64,000 nucleotides of DNA from Murdochiella sp. Marseille-P8839 (GCA_019753405.1 JAIKLF010000002.1:81400-145399), one strand, 5' to 3'. Shown: positions 1 through 8,380, counted from the stretch's first letter. Made by a program: numbers and translations. The notes: generated by a model from the letters alone, not told the origin.

Positions 1-300
1 TGGAAGAAGAACGAAACAAAATCCTTTACTTGCCGTATTATAGCCCCCATGATGAACTTAAAGAGTGTCAAAGTGGACGGTAATGAGCTTGCGAAGGAAA
101 ACTATTCGGTCACCGAAGGCAGTACCATCATTACTTTAAAAGAGTCATATCTGAACTCTTTAGCGGCCGGTAAGCACACCTTGACGGTAGCCTTCAAAGA
201 AGGCAACGGTTATGCAGCGGGAACGGTCGAACAGACCTTTGAGGTAAAAGAAGCACAACCGGCGCCGAATCCGGACCAACCAAAACCGAATCCGAACCCG
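1..300 (+). repeat. Intragenic direct repeat, copy 1 (Ig-like segment plus linker start)
   Basis: Bases 1-300 match 973-1272 at an offset of exactly 972 bases (324 codons), with about five substitutions by eye, at 190, 217-218, 238 and 270. The repeat probably continues upstream of the window. The linked NEAT domains are much more diverged than this segment. Confidence 0.9.
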
Positions 301-1977
301 GATCAACCGAAACCGAATCCGAACCCGGATCAACCGAAACCGAATCCGAACCCGACACCAAACCCAGGTGATTCAAAGCCGCAGCAGACAGAAATCTATT
401 ATGAGGTTCCTGTGGAGCTGATGCATGCCTATGAGAAGAAGCATTCCATGGGAAATCCGGCTTTAGTGCACACTGCGAAAGTGTTTGTAACAAAAGATGG
501 ATTGTCCTATGAATTGGAATTTACCGGCATGGCGTTTATGGGCATGTACGGTCACCTATGGAATCTCTACTATCGCAACGAACCATGCGGCGAAGAAGAA
601 TGGACACCGGCGGTTGTCTTGGAAGAGAAGAGCGACAGGGATTTGGAAAACAAGATGCGTAAATTCCCGTCCAAGTTCCGTTTAAATTGCACGGGAGAAG
701 CGCAGAAGAACCTGCCGAATCTGAAAGCAAAGAGCCGCATTCACGTAAATGTTTGGGTAGACGCAATGGATGCGCTGAACAATAGCGCAAAGACATATGA
801 CAAAATTGTTAAGGGCTCCGGAGCACAGAAAGCCTATTTGGAGTTTGATTGGAGCAAGGCGGTAAAACACGAATCGACGCAACCGAATCCAAACCCGGAT
901 CAGCCGACGCCGAATCCTTCAACACCACTACAGAAGCCAATGGTAGATCCTAAGGACCAAGTACCAAAGGTGTGGAAGAAGAACGAAACAAAATCCTTTA
1001 CTTGCCGTATTATAGCCCCCATGATGAACTTAAAGAGTGTCAAAGTGGACGGTAATGAGCTTGCGAAGGAAAACTATTCGGTCACCGAAGGCAGTACCAT
1101 CATTACTTTAAAAGAGTCATATCTGAACTCTTTAGCGGCCGGTAAGCACACCTTGATGGTAGCCTTCAAAGAAGGCAACGGTTTCGCAGCGGGAACGGTC
1201 GAACAGGCCTTTGAGGTAAAAGAAGCTCAACCGGCGCCGAATCCGGACCAACCAAAACCGAATCCGAACCCGACGCCAAACCCAGGCAATACGGAACAGG
1301 GCGGTTCGGGAACCTCCCATGGCACGCAGTCAAAACCTCAGGGCAACACTAAGGGGCAAAGCAACATTACAAGCAAGATTTATAATGTGCCCGTAAAACT
1401 TATGCATGCGTATGAAAATCGTCCATCGATGGGCAATCCGGCGCTGGTTAAAACTGCGCGTGTCATTTGTCAATCAGACGGCAAAACGCAAGTGATTCTT
1501 TCCATCAACGGCATGGAGTTCATGAATATGTACGGCCACGTCTGGAATTTCTTCCATTATGTCGGAGGCAACCCGGTGGAGGCACAAGTCATGAAATGGC
1601 ACAACGACAAGAACCTGATCGGAAAACTGCAGAAGTTCCCTTATCAGTTCAGCCTGTTGCGCAGTGGAAAAGAAAGTCGGATTAAAGTGCGTGTGTGGGT
1701 GGATGCGATGGATGCTCTGAAGAATGGAGCAAAAACGTATGATAAAATCCAACCGGGCTCCGGCGCACAGGACGCGTATCTTGTTCTCGACTGGTCAAAC
1801 GCCACGTTGATTCAAGAAACGAATAGCGCACAGATTGCGGGAGGCGAAGAAAGTTCGCAATCGGCACCGGTTGATACTTCGGATTCCTCCCATATCACTC
1901 TTGCGGCAGCGGTTCTCATCGGCGGTATCGGTATCTTGGGACTGATGTATTACTTCAAGAACAGAAAGAAAGCGTAA
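1..1977 (+). CDS. NEAT-domain cell-surface haem-binding protein (5' partial)
   Basis: The frame is open from base 1, so the gene begins upstream and the N-terminus is missing. Two copies of one module are visible: an Ig-like/X2-type segment (1-255 and 973-1227), an Asn-Pro-rich linker with repeats such as NPNPDQPKP (256-378 and 1228-1300), and a NEAT domain (about 393-870 and 1378-1800). Both NEAT domains open with VPV(E/K)LMHAYE, carry SMGNPAL and MYGH(L/V)WN, and end in VWVDAMDAL. NEAT domains bind haem at Gram-positive surfaces. A C-terminal hydrophobic helix (1888-1950) ends in KNRKKA. I see no LPXTG before it, so membrane anchoring is likelier than sortase linkage. A terminator follows. 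Neighbouring ABC genes suggest a haem-related locus (inference). Confidence 0.88.
   Translation, partial: WKKNETKSFTCRIIAPMMNLKSVKVDGNELAKENYSVTEGSTIITLKESYLNSLAAGKHTLTVAFKEGNGYAAGTVEQTFEVKEAQPAPNPDQPKPNPNPDQPKPNPNPDQPKPNPNPTPNPGDSKPQQTEIYYEVPVELMHAYEKKHSMGNPALVHTAKVFVTKDGLSYELEFTGMAFMGMYGHLWNLYYRNEPCGEEEWTPAVVLEEKSDRDLENKMRKFPSKFRLNCTGEAQKNLPNLKAKSRIHVNVWVDAMDALNNSAKTYDKIVKGSGAQKAYLEFDWSKAVKHESTQPNPNPDQPTPNPSTPLQKPMVDPKDQVPKVWKKNETKSFTCRIIAPMMNLKSVKVDGNELAKENYSVTEGSTIITLKESYLNSLAAGKHTLMVAFKEGNGFAAGTVEQAFEVKEAQPAPNPDQPKPNPNPTPNPGNTEQGGSGTSHGTQSKPQGNTKGQSNITSKIYNVPVKLMHAYENRPSMGNPALVKTARVICQSDGKTQVILSINGMEFMNMYGHVWNFFHYVGGNPVEAQVMKWHNDKNLIGKLQKFPYQFSLLRSGKESRIKVRVWVDAMDALKNGAKTYDKIQPGSGAQDAYLVLDWSNATLIQETNSAQIAGGEESSQSAPVDTSDSSHITLAAAVLIGGIGILGLMYYFKNRKKA
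973..1272 (+). repeat. Intragenic direct repeat, copy 2
   Basis: Second copy of the segment at 1-300. The two copies diverge in the proline-rich linker, where copy 1 has two extra NPNPDQPKP-type units. Confidence 0.9.
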
Positions 1978-2014
1978 CAGCCTGATGGGCTAATAAACGC
2001 TATATTACAGGAGG

Positions 2015-2059
2015 GAAGCCACGAAACGGCATGAAAAATGCGGATTCGCGGCTTCTTTT
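2015..2059 (+). terminator. Rho-independent terminator after the NEAT gene
   Basis: GAAGCCACG (2015-2023) pairs with CGCGGCTTC (2047-2055) with one mismatch and is followed by TTTT. It lies 38 bases after the stop codon. Confidence 0.65.
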
Positions 2060-2101
2060 CCTATTTTTTGGTATTATAAATGATGCTATTAGGAGGGGAT
2101 G

Positions 2102-2500
2102 ATGAAACGATTTTGCCTTTTTTGGCTGCTTTTAGGAATGGTAACGCTCGTTTTGGGCACCATCGGTATTTTCCTGCCGTTATTGCCCACCGTTCCGTTT
2201 TATTTGGCAACGGTCTTTTGCTTTGCGCGAAGCTCGGATCGACTTCATGATTGGTTTTTGCAGACTTCTTTATATGCGAGTACCGTCGGTACGTATAAAA
2301 AGCGGGGCGGAATGACATGCGGTATGAAAGCCCGCGTTCTGCTATTGGTCAGTGTGTTGTTTGGCATGGCCATCTTTTTCATGAGAAAGCACTGGATTCC
2401 TTGCGGCATCGTTGCGGTGGTTTGGTTGGCGCACATCTATGTTTTTTTGTTTCGCATCAAAACACTGAAATCGTCAGAATTGAAAAGGGAGGAGAAATGA
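2102..2500 (+). CDS. YbaN/DUF454-family inner-membrane protein
   Basis: Small membrane protein of about 132 residues. It has hydrophobic helices near residues 5-40 and 78-115 and the family's LGxIGIFLPLLPTVPFYLA stretch, which identifies YbaN/DUF454; the molecular function is unknown. Two ATGs are adjacent at 2099 and 2102. AGGAGG at 2091-2096 leaves only two bases before 2099 but five before 2102, so I use 2102. The stop codon overlaps the ATG of the next gene (ATGA at 2497-2500), so it is translationally coupled to the ABC pair. YbaN-like genes often sit beside CydDC-like exporters or haem genes, which fits this context. Confidence 0.8.
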   Translation: MKRFCLFWLLLGMVTLVLGTIGIFLPLLPTVPFYLATVFCFARSSDRLHDWFLQTSLYASTVGTYKKRGGMTCGMKARVLLLVSVLFGMAIFFMRKHWIPCGIVAVVWLAHIYVFLFRIKTLKSSELKREEK

Positions 2501-4239
2501 TAAAAAAAGAATTGCTGGCTTTGGTGCCGCAGGCAAAGAGGTATATTGCGCTGACAATACTCTGCCAGTGGCTCCAGTTAGTATCGCAGATTGCCGTGGT
2601 GTTTTCTCTGTCTGCTTTTTTGCAAGCGCAGCTCTTCGAACAGAATCCGAGCGTTCTGGCTATGTGTCTTCCGGCGTTTGCTATCGCCATCGTGTTGCGC
2701 TATGTCGGACAAAAAGGCCAGAGCCTTTTTTCCTATCGCGCCAGTGCGGATGTGAAAAAAGTATTGCGCGAAAAGTTATTTCAAAAATTGCTGCGTCTGG
2801 GACCAACCTATACGGCGCATGTATCCACGGCGGAAGTGGTGCAGCTTTCCACAGAGGGCGTGGATCAGATGGAGAGCTATTTTGGTGGTTATTTACCGCA
2901 GCTTTTTTATGCTCTTTTGGCACCGATAACGCTCTTTGCCGTACTGGCACCGCGTTATTTTAAAGCGAGTGTCGTCCTTTTGCTCTGCGTGCCTCTGATT
3001 CCGCTCTCTATCGTTGCTGTGCAGAAAATCGCCAAACGTATTTTGGCAAAATATTGGAATTCTTATACCGGCATGGGAGATCACTTTCTTGAGAATCTGG
3101 AAGGCATGACCACCTTGAAAGTGTACGGCGCAGATGCCGAAAAAGCAGAGGAAATGGATGTCGAAGCGGAAGACTTTCGTATCGCTACAATGCGTGTTCT
3201 TACGATGCAGCTTAATTCTATTAGCGTGATGGATCTTGTTGCTTACGGCGGAGCTGCTATCGGTATGTTTTTTACCTGCCATGCGTTTTTCAATCATACC
3301 GTTAATTTTTCCACTGCATTGAGCGTGGTACTGCTTGCCAGCGAATTTTTCCTGCCTTTGCGCTTATTGGGTTCTTTTTTTCATATTGCGATGAATGGGA
3401 TGGCAGCAGCCGATAAGGTTATGCGCATTTTATCGCTCGAAGAGCCAAAAGACGGAACCGAGCCATTTCCGGACGGACAGGCGCAGCTCTCCATCAAGAA
3501 TCTGTGTTTTTCCTATCATGAAAATGAGCCGGTGCTGCAAAACATTCGCTTGACTTTCCCGGAGAAGGGGCTGGTTGCTATCGTCGGAGGATCCGGCTGT
3601 GGAAAATCAACGTTGGCCAATATTATAGCCGGTAAGTATCGCAACTATGCGGGAAACATTCTGTTCTCCGGACAAGAAGCTAAGAATATCAAAGTGCGCA
3701 ACTTGCATCAGGCGATCGTTCGTGTTGGCATGGACAGTCATCTTTTTAAGGGCACAGTAAAACAGAATTTGCGTATGGGAAATTTGAAGGCAACTGAAGA
3801 AGATATGAAGCTGGCTCTTGCGGCGGTGAAGCTGCAAGATGAAATACAATCTTCCGGCGGTCTCGATGCAGCCATTGCTGAACGCGGCAGCAATCTGTCC
3901 GGAGGGCAAAGGCAGCGGCTGGTATTGGCACGTGCGCTTCTGAAGCCTGCGAAATTCTACATTTTTGATGAAGTGACTAGCAATATTGATATGGAAAGTG
4001 AAGCCGTCATCATGGAGCAAATTTATGCGTTAGCCAAGGAAAAACCGGTGCTGTTAATTTCCCATCGCTTAGCCAACGTAGTTTTGGCGGAACAAATTTA
4101 TTTGTTGAGTAAGGGAGAAATCGTACAACAGGGGACGCATGAGACGTTGATGCAAGAGAAAGGGCTATATCGCGACCTCTATGAAAAGCAGGAGAGCTTA
4201 GAGAAATTCGGATGGGAGGATCATGATGAAGACAGATAA
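2497..4239 (+). CDS. ABC exporter half-transporter, CydD-like (permease-ATPase)
   Basis: About 580 residues: an N-terminal six-helix type I exporter membrane domain (roughly 15-300) and a C-terminal ATPase. The ATPase has Walker A GGSGCGKST (near 363), signature LSGGQRQR, Walker B FYIFDE and H-loop ISHR. The frame extends upstream to 2317, but the ATG at 2497 follows GGGAGGAGAA and overlaps the previous stop, so the longer start is rejected. It overlaps the next ABC gene by 17 bases, which indicates a heterodimer. Known CydDC-type pairs export thiols or affect cytochrome/haem assembly. The substrate here is unknown, and a haem link is inferred from the upstream NEAT gene. Confidence 0.85.
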   Translation: MIKKELLALVPQAKRYIALTILCQWLQLVSQIAVVFSLSAFLQAQLFEQNPSVLAMCLPAFAIAIVLRYVGQKGQSLFSYRASADVKKVLREKLFQKLLRLGPTYTAHVSTAEVVQLSTEGVDQMESYFGGYLPQLFYALLAPITLFAVLAPRYFKASVVLLLCVPLIPLSIVAVQKIAKRILAKYWNSYTGMGDHFLENLEGMTTLKVYGADAEKAEEMDVEAEDFRIATMRVLTMQLNSISVMDLVAYGGAAIGMFFTCHAFFNHTVNFSTALSVVLLASEFFLPLRLLGSFFHIAMNGMAAADKVMRILSLEEPKDGTEPFPDGQAQLSIKNLCFSYHENEPVLQNIRLTFPEKGLVAIVGGSGCGKSTLANIIAGKYRNYAGNILFSGQEAKNIKVRNLHQAIVRVGMDSHLFKGTVKQNLRMGNLKATEEDMKLALAAVKLQDEIQSSGGLDAAIAERGSNLSGGQRQRLVLARALLKPAKFYIFDEVTSNIDMESEAVIMEQIYALAKEKPVLLISHRLANVVLAEQIYLLSKGEIVQQGTHETLMQEKGLYRDLYEKQESLEKFGWEDHDEDR

Positions 4240-5926
4240 AGCTATTCAGCGACGCAGCAGCCTTGCGATAATGCGACGCATGGTCGGACTGATTCTATCC
4301 CTTTTACCCATCATGATTTTGGCCATTCTTTTTGGCGTAGCGGGTTTTCTCTGCGCGATATCTCTTACGGTTTTAGCGACTCAAGCACTTTTACGCGTCT
4401 TGATGGAGATGCATATCGTGGAGGGAATGGCAGGACTTCTTCAACCTCTATCATTTTCCACCCTGCTTGGGGTTATGCTTGTATTTGCAGTGTTGCGCGG
4501 TATTTTGCACTATGTAGAGCAATATTGCAACCATTTCATTGCCTTTAAAACCTTGGCGCTTATTCGCCACAAGGTTTTTGCCGCCTTGCGCCTTTTGTGC
4601 CCCGCAAAACTCGAAGGCAAAGAACGCGGTAATCTTATCTCTGTTTTGACCAACGATATCGAGCTCTTGGAGGTATTTTACGCCCATACGATTTCGCCCA
4701 TTGCTATTTGTCTTGTTGTTTGCCTCTTTCTTTTGGCATTTTTCTGGCAATACCATTGGTCTGTAGCCATGCTTGCCCTGCTCTCTTATCTTATCGTGGG
4801 GGCGTGGATTCCGGTAAGAAACGGCAAGAGAGGCGCCGAGGCGGGTCTTTCTTTTCGCCAAAAAGCAGGCGATATGAACAGCTTGGTATTGGAATCTTTA
4901 CGCGGACTCGAAGATATTATCGCTTTTGATAAGGGGGAAGAACGCACAAAGCGAATCATTGAAGAATCGGATGCACTGTCGCGCGACGCAAAGAAACTGG
5001 CGGATAATGGCGGCACTCAGCGTGCCTTCACTTCTCTTATCATTCTTTTGGCGACCTTTGCGAACCTTCTTCTCACCACCTGGCTTTATCGCCATGGGCA
5101 GGTTAGCGTCGGTACCGTTGTAATTACCACAGTTGCATTGATGGGTTCTTTCGGTCCTACGGTCGCCTTATCGAACCTCTCCAATAATCTGACGTTAACA
5201 CTGGCTTCCGGCGAGCGCGTACTGCGGTTATTGGAAGAAAAGCCGGAAGTGGAAGAAGTGCCGGGCGGTGGCGATGTAGACGTATCTTTTGAAGGCATGG
5301 CCGCGGAAGAGATCACCTTCAGTTACGGAGCGCGTCCGATTCTGGAAGATTTTTCTCTGTCGATTCCCCCCAAACAGATTTTGGGCATTCATGGACCGAG
5401 CGGATGTGGGAAATCTACATTGCTAAAGCTGTTGATGCGTTTCTGGGATGTACAAAAGGGTCGCATCACTTTAAATGAAGTGGATCTGAGAAAGGTGCCG
5501 GGTGGATTGCTTCGAAAAACACAGAGCTACATCAGTCAGGATACACACCTCTTTAAAGCCACCATTGGCGAAAACATCGCCCTGGCAAAGCGAAATGCCA
5601 CTTCGGAAGAGATTTCGGAAGCGGCAAAGAAGGCCTCTCTTCATGATTTCATCATGAGCCTGCCGAAGGGGTACGATACGCCTCTTGCTGAATTGGGAGA
5701 AGGGCTCTCCGGCGGACAGCGGCAGCGCTTGGGCCTGGCGCGTGCCTTCCTACAGGATGGGGATTTGATTCTTCTGGATGAACCAACTTCAAATCTGGAT
5801 GCCTTAAATGAGGGATTGATACTAAAAACACTCAAGGAAGAAGCTACGTTAAAAACGCTGGTGTTGGTTTCCCATCGGAAATCGACGTTGCGCATTGCCA
5901 ATACGCGTGTGCAGATGAAACAATAG
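4223..5926 (+). CDS. ABC exporter half-transporter, CydC-like (permease-ATPase)
   Basis: 567 residues, the partner of the preceding ABC gene. The N-terminal membrane domain (about 20-310) precedes an ATPase with Walker [10 protein letters not shown] (near 391), signature LSGGQRQR, Walker B LILLDEPTSNLD and H-loop VSHR. The start ATGATG at 4223 lies inside the upstream gene, behind GGGAGG. Both subunits retain complete ATPase motifs, so neither site looks degenerate. The pair is best described as a CydDC-like heterodimeric exporter of unknown substrate, made with the YbaN-like protein and ending at the strong terminator at 6021. Confidence 0.85.
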   Translation: MMKTDKAIQRRSSLAIMRRMVGLILSLLPIMILAILFGVAGFLCAISLTVLATQALLRVLMEMHIVEGMAGLLQPLSFSTLLGVMLVFAVLRGILHYVEQYCNHFIAFKTLALIRHKVFAALRLLCPAKLEGKERGNLISVLTNDIELLEVFYAHTISPIAICLVVCLFLLAFFWQYHWSVAMLALLSYLIVGAWIPVRNGKRGAEAGLSFRQKAGDMNSLVLESLRGLEDIIAFDKGEERTKRIIEESDALSRDAKKLADNGGTQRAFTSLIILLATFANLLLTTWLYRHGQVSVGTVVITTVALMGSFGPTVALSNLSNNLTLTLASGERVLRLLEEKPEVEEVPGGGDVDVSFEGMAAEEITFSYGARPILEDFSLSIPPKQILGIHGPSGCGKSTLLKLLMRFWDVQKGRITLNEVDLRKVPGGLLRKTQSYISQDTHLFKATIGENIALAKRNATSEEISEAAKKASLHDFIMSLPKGYDTPLAELGEGLSGGQRQRLGLARAFLQDGDLILLDEPTSNLDALNEGLILKTLKEEATLKTLVLVSHRKSTLRIANTRVQMKQ

Positions 5927-6354
5927 AGAAGTGTAAGAGTCATCTATCTCATGAGAAACGTTATGTACATCTATAAATGATGTCAGACCAAAAACCGGAG
6001 AGAGAATTTCCTGTATGCTGCCTTATTGCTGACGGTTTAACCGTCAGCAATAAGGTACTTTTTTGACGGATGTTAATCCACTAAGGACCGCTTGCGACAA
6101 GTTTCTTCAAGGGATCGCAAGGCTTAAGCACACAAACGTTTGTTGCGCGGAAAGTGGTGGGGATTTAGCGAAAACGCGCTTTCCCCACCATCGCCGCAAT
6201 AGGGGGCTAACTTGCAGTTGGCATTTCGACGGCACCTTTTACTATAGAGATGCCGGAAGAAGTCGACCTCCAGCTGGCGCTGTTGCGACCTTTTCGCCAA
6301 CAGAACTTTCCGCTGTAGCTCTACACCGTTTTGTTTTCCGTCGGACGAATTGCC
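5927..6354. other. Intergenic stretch without a supported gene
   Basis: About 430 bases between the ABC operon and tRNA-Val. It holds the terminator at 6021-6065. Short overlapping frames occur (for example a 118-codon one at 6063-6419), but it runs into the tRNA, has no good ribosome-binding site and is not protein-like. I see nothing else. Confidence 0.6.
6021..6065 (+). terminator. Strong terminator with 17-bp perfect stem
   Basis: Bases 6021-6037 pair perfectly with 6039-6055, followed by TACTTTTTTG. It lies 95 bases after the second ABC gene and ends that operon. Confidence 0.85.
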
Positions 6355-6383
6355 TTGCGAGCGATGGATGCCCATGGTATAAT
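6355..6383 (+). promoter_or_regulatory. Sigma-70-type promoter of tRNA-Val(CAC)
   Basis: TTGCGA (6355-6360), a 17-base spacer and a perfect TATAAT (6378-6383), placing the start about 7-10 bases before the tRNA. Confidence 0.8.
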
Positions 6384-6396
6384 ATCCCCATTGCAC

Positions 6397-6470
6397 GGAT
6401 CATTAGCTCAGTTGGTTAGAGCGCCACGTTCACATCGTGGAGGTCGTCGGTTCGAGTCCAACATGGTCCA
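6397..6470 (+). tRNA. tRNA-Val, anticodon CAC
   Basis: A 74-base cloverleaf. The acceptor GGATCAT pairs with ATGGTCC (one G-U), with D stem GCTC/GAGC and anticodon arm CCACG-TTCACAT-CGTGG, giving CAC. The T loop is TTCGAGT and the discriminator is A; CCA is not encoded. The T stem GTCGG/CCAAC has one C-A mismatch. CAC reads only GUG. The gene has its own promoter and terminator. Confidence 0.93.
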
Positions 6471-6480
6471 AAACCACATT

Positions 6481-6518
6481 TGCCCGCTTCGTTGAAATTC
6501 CAACGGAACGGGCATTTT
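6481..6518 (+). terminator. Terminator after tRNA-Val(CAC)
   Basis: TGCCCG...CGTTG pairs with CAACG...CGGGCA with two internal mismatches and is followed by TTTTT. It closely resembles the terminator after the second tRNA-Val, so tRNA and terminator appear to have been duplicated together. Confidence 0.8.
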
Positions 6519-6684
6519 TCATTTCGAATAGAAATAGGAATGGATGGGTATACTATTATCAGCGTCGGGAATGGGAATCCTTTCCACCGGGCGAAAGTCA
6601 AGATGTGGGAGCGCCGGTTGTTATACGAGAAACTTCCGAAAGCGCCGAAGATACCAAGTAATTAGGAACAGAAAGAGAGAAAAC

Positions 6685-6915
6685 ATGGCTAAAGATTTTA
6701 TGAGCGAAGCAAAAGAAAAAATGGACGAGGCGGCAAAACATGCCGGTGAGATGAAAGACAATGTGGAGAAAAAAGTCGGCGAAATGGGCGAACGTGTTGA
6801 AAAAGCCGGAAAAGACGCCGGAAAGAAAGCGGAACAAACGGCAGAAGATCTGAAAGAAAAAGCGAAGGAAGGCGTGGATAGCGCTAAGGATTTCTTGGGC
6901 GGAATTGGGAAGTAG
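6685..6915 (+). CDS. Small charged helical protein (CsbD/LEA-like)
   Basis: 76 residues beginning MAKDFMSEAKEKMDEAAKHAG. It is almost entirely Ala/Lys/Glu/Asp with Gly, with a recurrent ~11-residue pattern (AKEKMDEAAK, EKAGKDAGKK, DLKEKAKEGV) typical of amphipathic LEA-like or CsbD/YtxH-like stress proteins. It has no signal peptide and no cysteine. The start at 6685 was chosen because the preceding frame (from 6544) is not protein-like; GAAAGAGAG just upstream is a modest ribosome-binding site. It lies alone between two tRNA-Val genes. A stress-protective role is inferred from composition only. Confidence 0.7.
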   Translation: MAKDFMSEAKEKMDEAAKHAGEMKDNVEKKVGEMGERVEKAGKDAGKKAEQTAEDLKEKAKEGVDSAKDFLGGIGK

Positions 6916-7157
6916 ATATACCCCTTCAAGGCGGATCTGCAGTAGAGCACAAATACAACCATCGACACTTTACGTTCGATAAGAGAGAGTGTACGCAATG
7001 CGGTAAAAGCGATTTTCCCGGTGAAGTAGGGGGAAGAAGTCGATCACGCTACGGCAAGTTTACGGTGAACAAGACGGGTGAATACGACTTGAGCATGCCC
7101 AAAGGCAATTCGGATCAAGGGTATCCGCCAAAGGAAAGAAAAGAAAACAAAGGAATG

Positions 7158-7208
7158 AACAACAAAGCGGCGACAGATGTTCTGCCGCTGCTTTGTTGTT
7201 TAGGGTAT
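7158..7208 (+). terminator. Hairpin, possible terminator
   Basis: AACAACAAAG (7158-7167) pairs with CTTTGTTGTT (7191-7200), with an inner CGGC/GCCG. The T-tract afterwards is weak (TTTAGGG). Confidence 0.45.
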
Positions 7209-7229
7209 GTTGTTGTTTCTAACGCTGTC

Positions 7230-7258
7230 TTGACAGGCTCTTTTCCTTCTGTTATTAT
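7230..7258 (+). promoter_or_regulatory. Sigma-70-type promoter of tRNA-Val(GAC)
   Basis: Perfect TTGACA (7230-7235), a 17-base spacer and TATTAT (7253-7258), 11 bases before the tRNA. Confidence 0.85.
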
Positions 7259-7269
7259 TCCCTGAGTAC

Positions 7270-7343
7270 GGACCATTAGCTCAGTTGGTTAGAGCGCCAC
7301 GTTGACATCGTGGAGGTCGCTGGTTCGACTCCAGTGTGGTCCA
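7270..7343 (+). tRNA. tRNA-Val, anticodon GAC
   Basis: A 74-base cloverleaf. The acceptor GGACCAT pairs with GTGGTCC (one wobble), with anticodon arm CCACG-TTGACAT-CGTGG giving GAC and T arm GCTGG-TTCGACT-CCAGT. CCA is not encoded. The D arm and anticodon stem are identical to the upstream tRNA-Val(CAC). It has its own promoter and terminator. Confidence 0.95.
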
Positions 7344-7350
7344 AAAACAG

Positions 7351-7389
7351 ACGCCCGTTCCGTTGAATTTCAACGGAACGGGCGTTTTT
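7351..7389 (+). terminator. Terminator after tRNA-Val(GAC)
   Basis: A near-perfect long stem, ACGCCCGTTCCGTTGA pairing with TCAACGGAACGGGCGT, followed by TTTTTC. Confidence 0.9.
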
Positions 7390-7582
7390 CATCTTTTGCA
7401 AACACGCCGTAAACAGCGGCATGTCCTCTACTACCAAGTCATCAGCGGTGCAGGCGGCTAACATCGCCACTAATCTTGATTTCGGGGGCACTCTGCATTT
7501 CAACGGCACCATCAACATTGAATCCGGCGATGATCCGCATTATAACCTCGCGGCCATCGCTGATTCAAGCACCGTTCCGCCA

Positions 7583-7940
7583 AACCCTGGCTTGAGAAGT
7601 TTCATCTCTTTGCCAGGGTTAAAAAATGGCGTTTAATCCTGGCTGACAAGATTTTTGGCTCTTAGCTAGGGTTCGACATAGCGTGCAAAAACCTGGCTGA
7701 TGCAAATTATTATCTGCAGCCAGGGTTTGACAGGAGGATAAAGCCCTGGCTATGATATTTTGTATCGTTTAGCCAGGACTGGGCGACCACCGATCGACCC
7801 TGGCTGCCAAATTACTTTTTCGCCAGCCAGGGTTTCACTGCAAAAATCGGCCCTGGCTGTTAAAAATTTTGTTCAGCAGCCAGGGCTTGACCGAGAAAAA
7901 TAACCCTGGCAAAGGAATGTTGCTTTCTCTAGCCAGGGCC
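7583..7940. repeat. Hairpin array A: seven CCCTGGCT...AGCCAGGG units, ~53-bp period
   Basis: Left arms (consensus AACCCTGGCTG) begin near 7583, 7635, 7690, 7742, 7796, 7849 and 7901. Each is followed about 20-25 bases later by the inverted right arm (CAGCCAGGGTTTGA). Loops and spacers vary but are AT-rich. Any arm can pair with the right arm of its own unit or with its neighbour's. Some arms are degenerate (ATCCTGGCT, AGCTAGGG). No reading frame is maintained. The same stem family recurs at 26443-26801. Confidence 0.88.
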
Positions 7941-7974
7941 ATGCCGATTGTTTTTTCATGATAGGGCAGAGAGC

Positions 7975-8257
7975 GTGTCCGAAAAAGATAAAAATGGAAA
8001 AAAGGATACAGGTTTGACATCTAAAAGGCTGGAATATGTGTCCGGAAATAGGAAAAGAGAAAAAAGGGACACAAAGTTGACCTATAAAATGACGAAAGGT
8101 GTGTCCGGAAATGAGAAATGCGTAAAAAAGGATACAGATTTCCTCTTTAGAATGGAAAATTCATGTCCGAAAATAAGAAAAATGAAAAATGGGACACGGA
8201 TTTTGCTCATAAAGAGGGGAAAAGTGTATCCGAAAATTGAGAAACGAAAAATTGGGA
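7975..8257. repeat. Hairpin array B: five GTGTCCG...GGGACAC units, 63-bp period
   Basis: Units begin at 7975, 8038, 8101, 8163 and 8226. Each has GTGTCCGGAAA then, about 22 bases on, its inverted partner (GGGACAC or GGATACA) and an A-rich interior. Because 63 is a multiple of three, one frame stays open across the array (7948-8445). Its Lys-rich repetitive product has no ribosome-binding site, so I do not call it a gene. Confidence 0.85.
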
Positions 8258-8288
8258 CACAGTCTCTAGCCTCTGCATGTTCAACGCA

Positions 8289-8380
8289 CACAAAGGAGCG
8301 CCGCTCGACCCGCCATTGGCGGAGCGTCTGCACAAAGGAGCGCCGCTTGCCCCGCCGTTGGCGGCGCGTTTGCAAAAGGC
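8289..8380. repeat. 42-bp tandem direct repeat, about two copies
   Basis: CACAAAGGAGCGCCGCT at 8289 recurs at 8331, each copy followed by CCCGCC(A/G)TTGGCGG, a small palindrome. A partial third start (GCAAAAGGC) is near 8372. Not coding by eye. Confidence 0.7.

Larger units (their letters stand above)
6912..7265 (+). pseudogene. Possible decayed reading frame with CxxC motif
   Basis: One frame stays open from within the end of the preceding small gene to 7265. It reads like protein in part (RECTQCGKSDFP, then FTVNKTGEYDLSMPKG), but the only start-like codon is a GTG at 7065 without a clear ribosome-binding site. It may be the remnant of a gene whose 5' end was lost, or chance. Nothing else is evident here except the hairpin at 7158. 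Confidence 0.2.

Noticed and set aside
6063-6419. 118-codon frame upstream of tRNA-Val
   Set aside because: Overlaps the tRNA and its promoter, has no ribosome-binding site and a composition unlike protein.
6397-7343. Integrative element with tRNA attachment sites
   Set aside because: No integrase or other mobile gene between the tRNAs, and each tRNA has its own full promoter and terminator, so simple duplication is the better explanation.
7421-7636. 71-codon frame downstream of tRNA-Val(GAC)
   Set aside because: Begins without a ribosome-binding site and ends inside hairpin array A.
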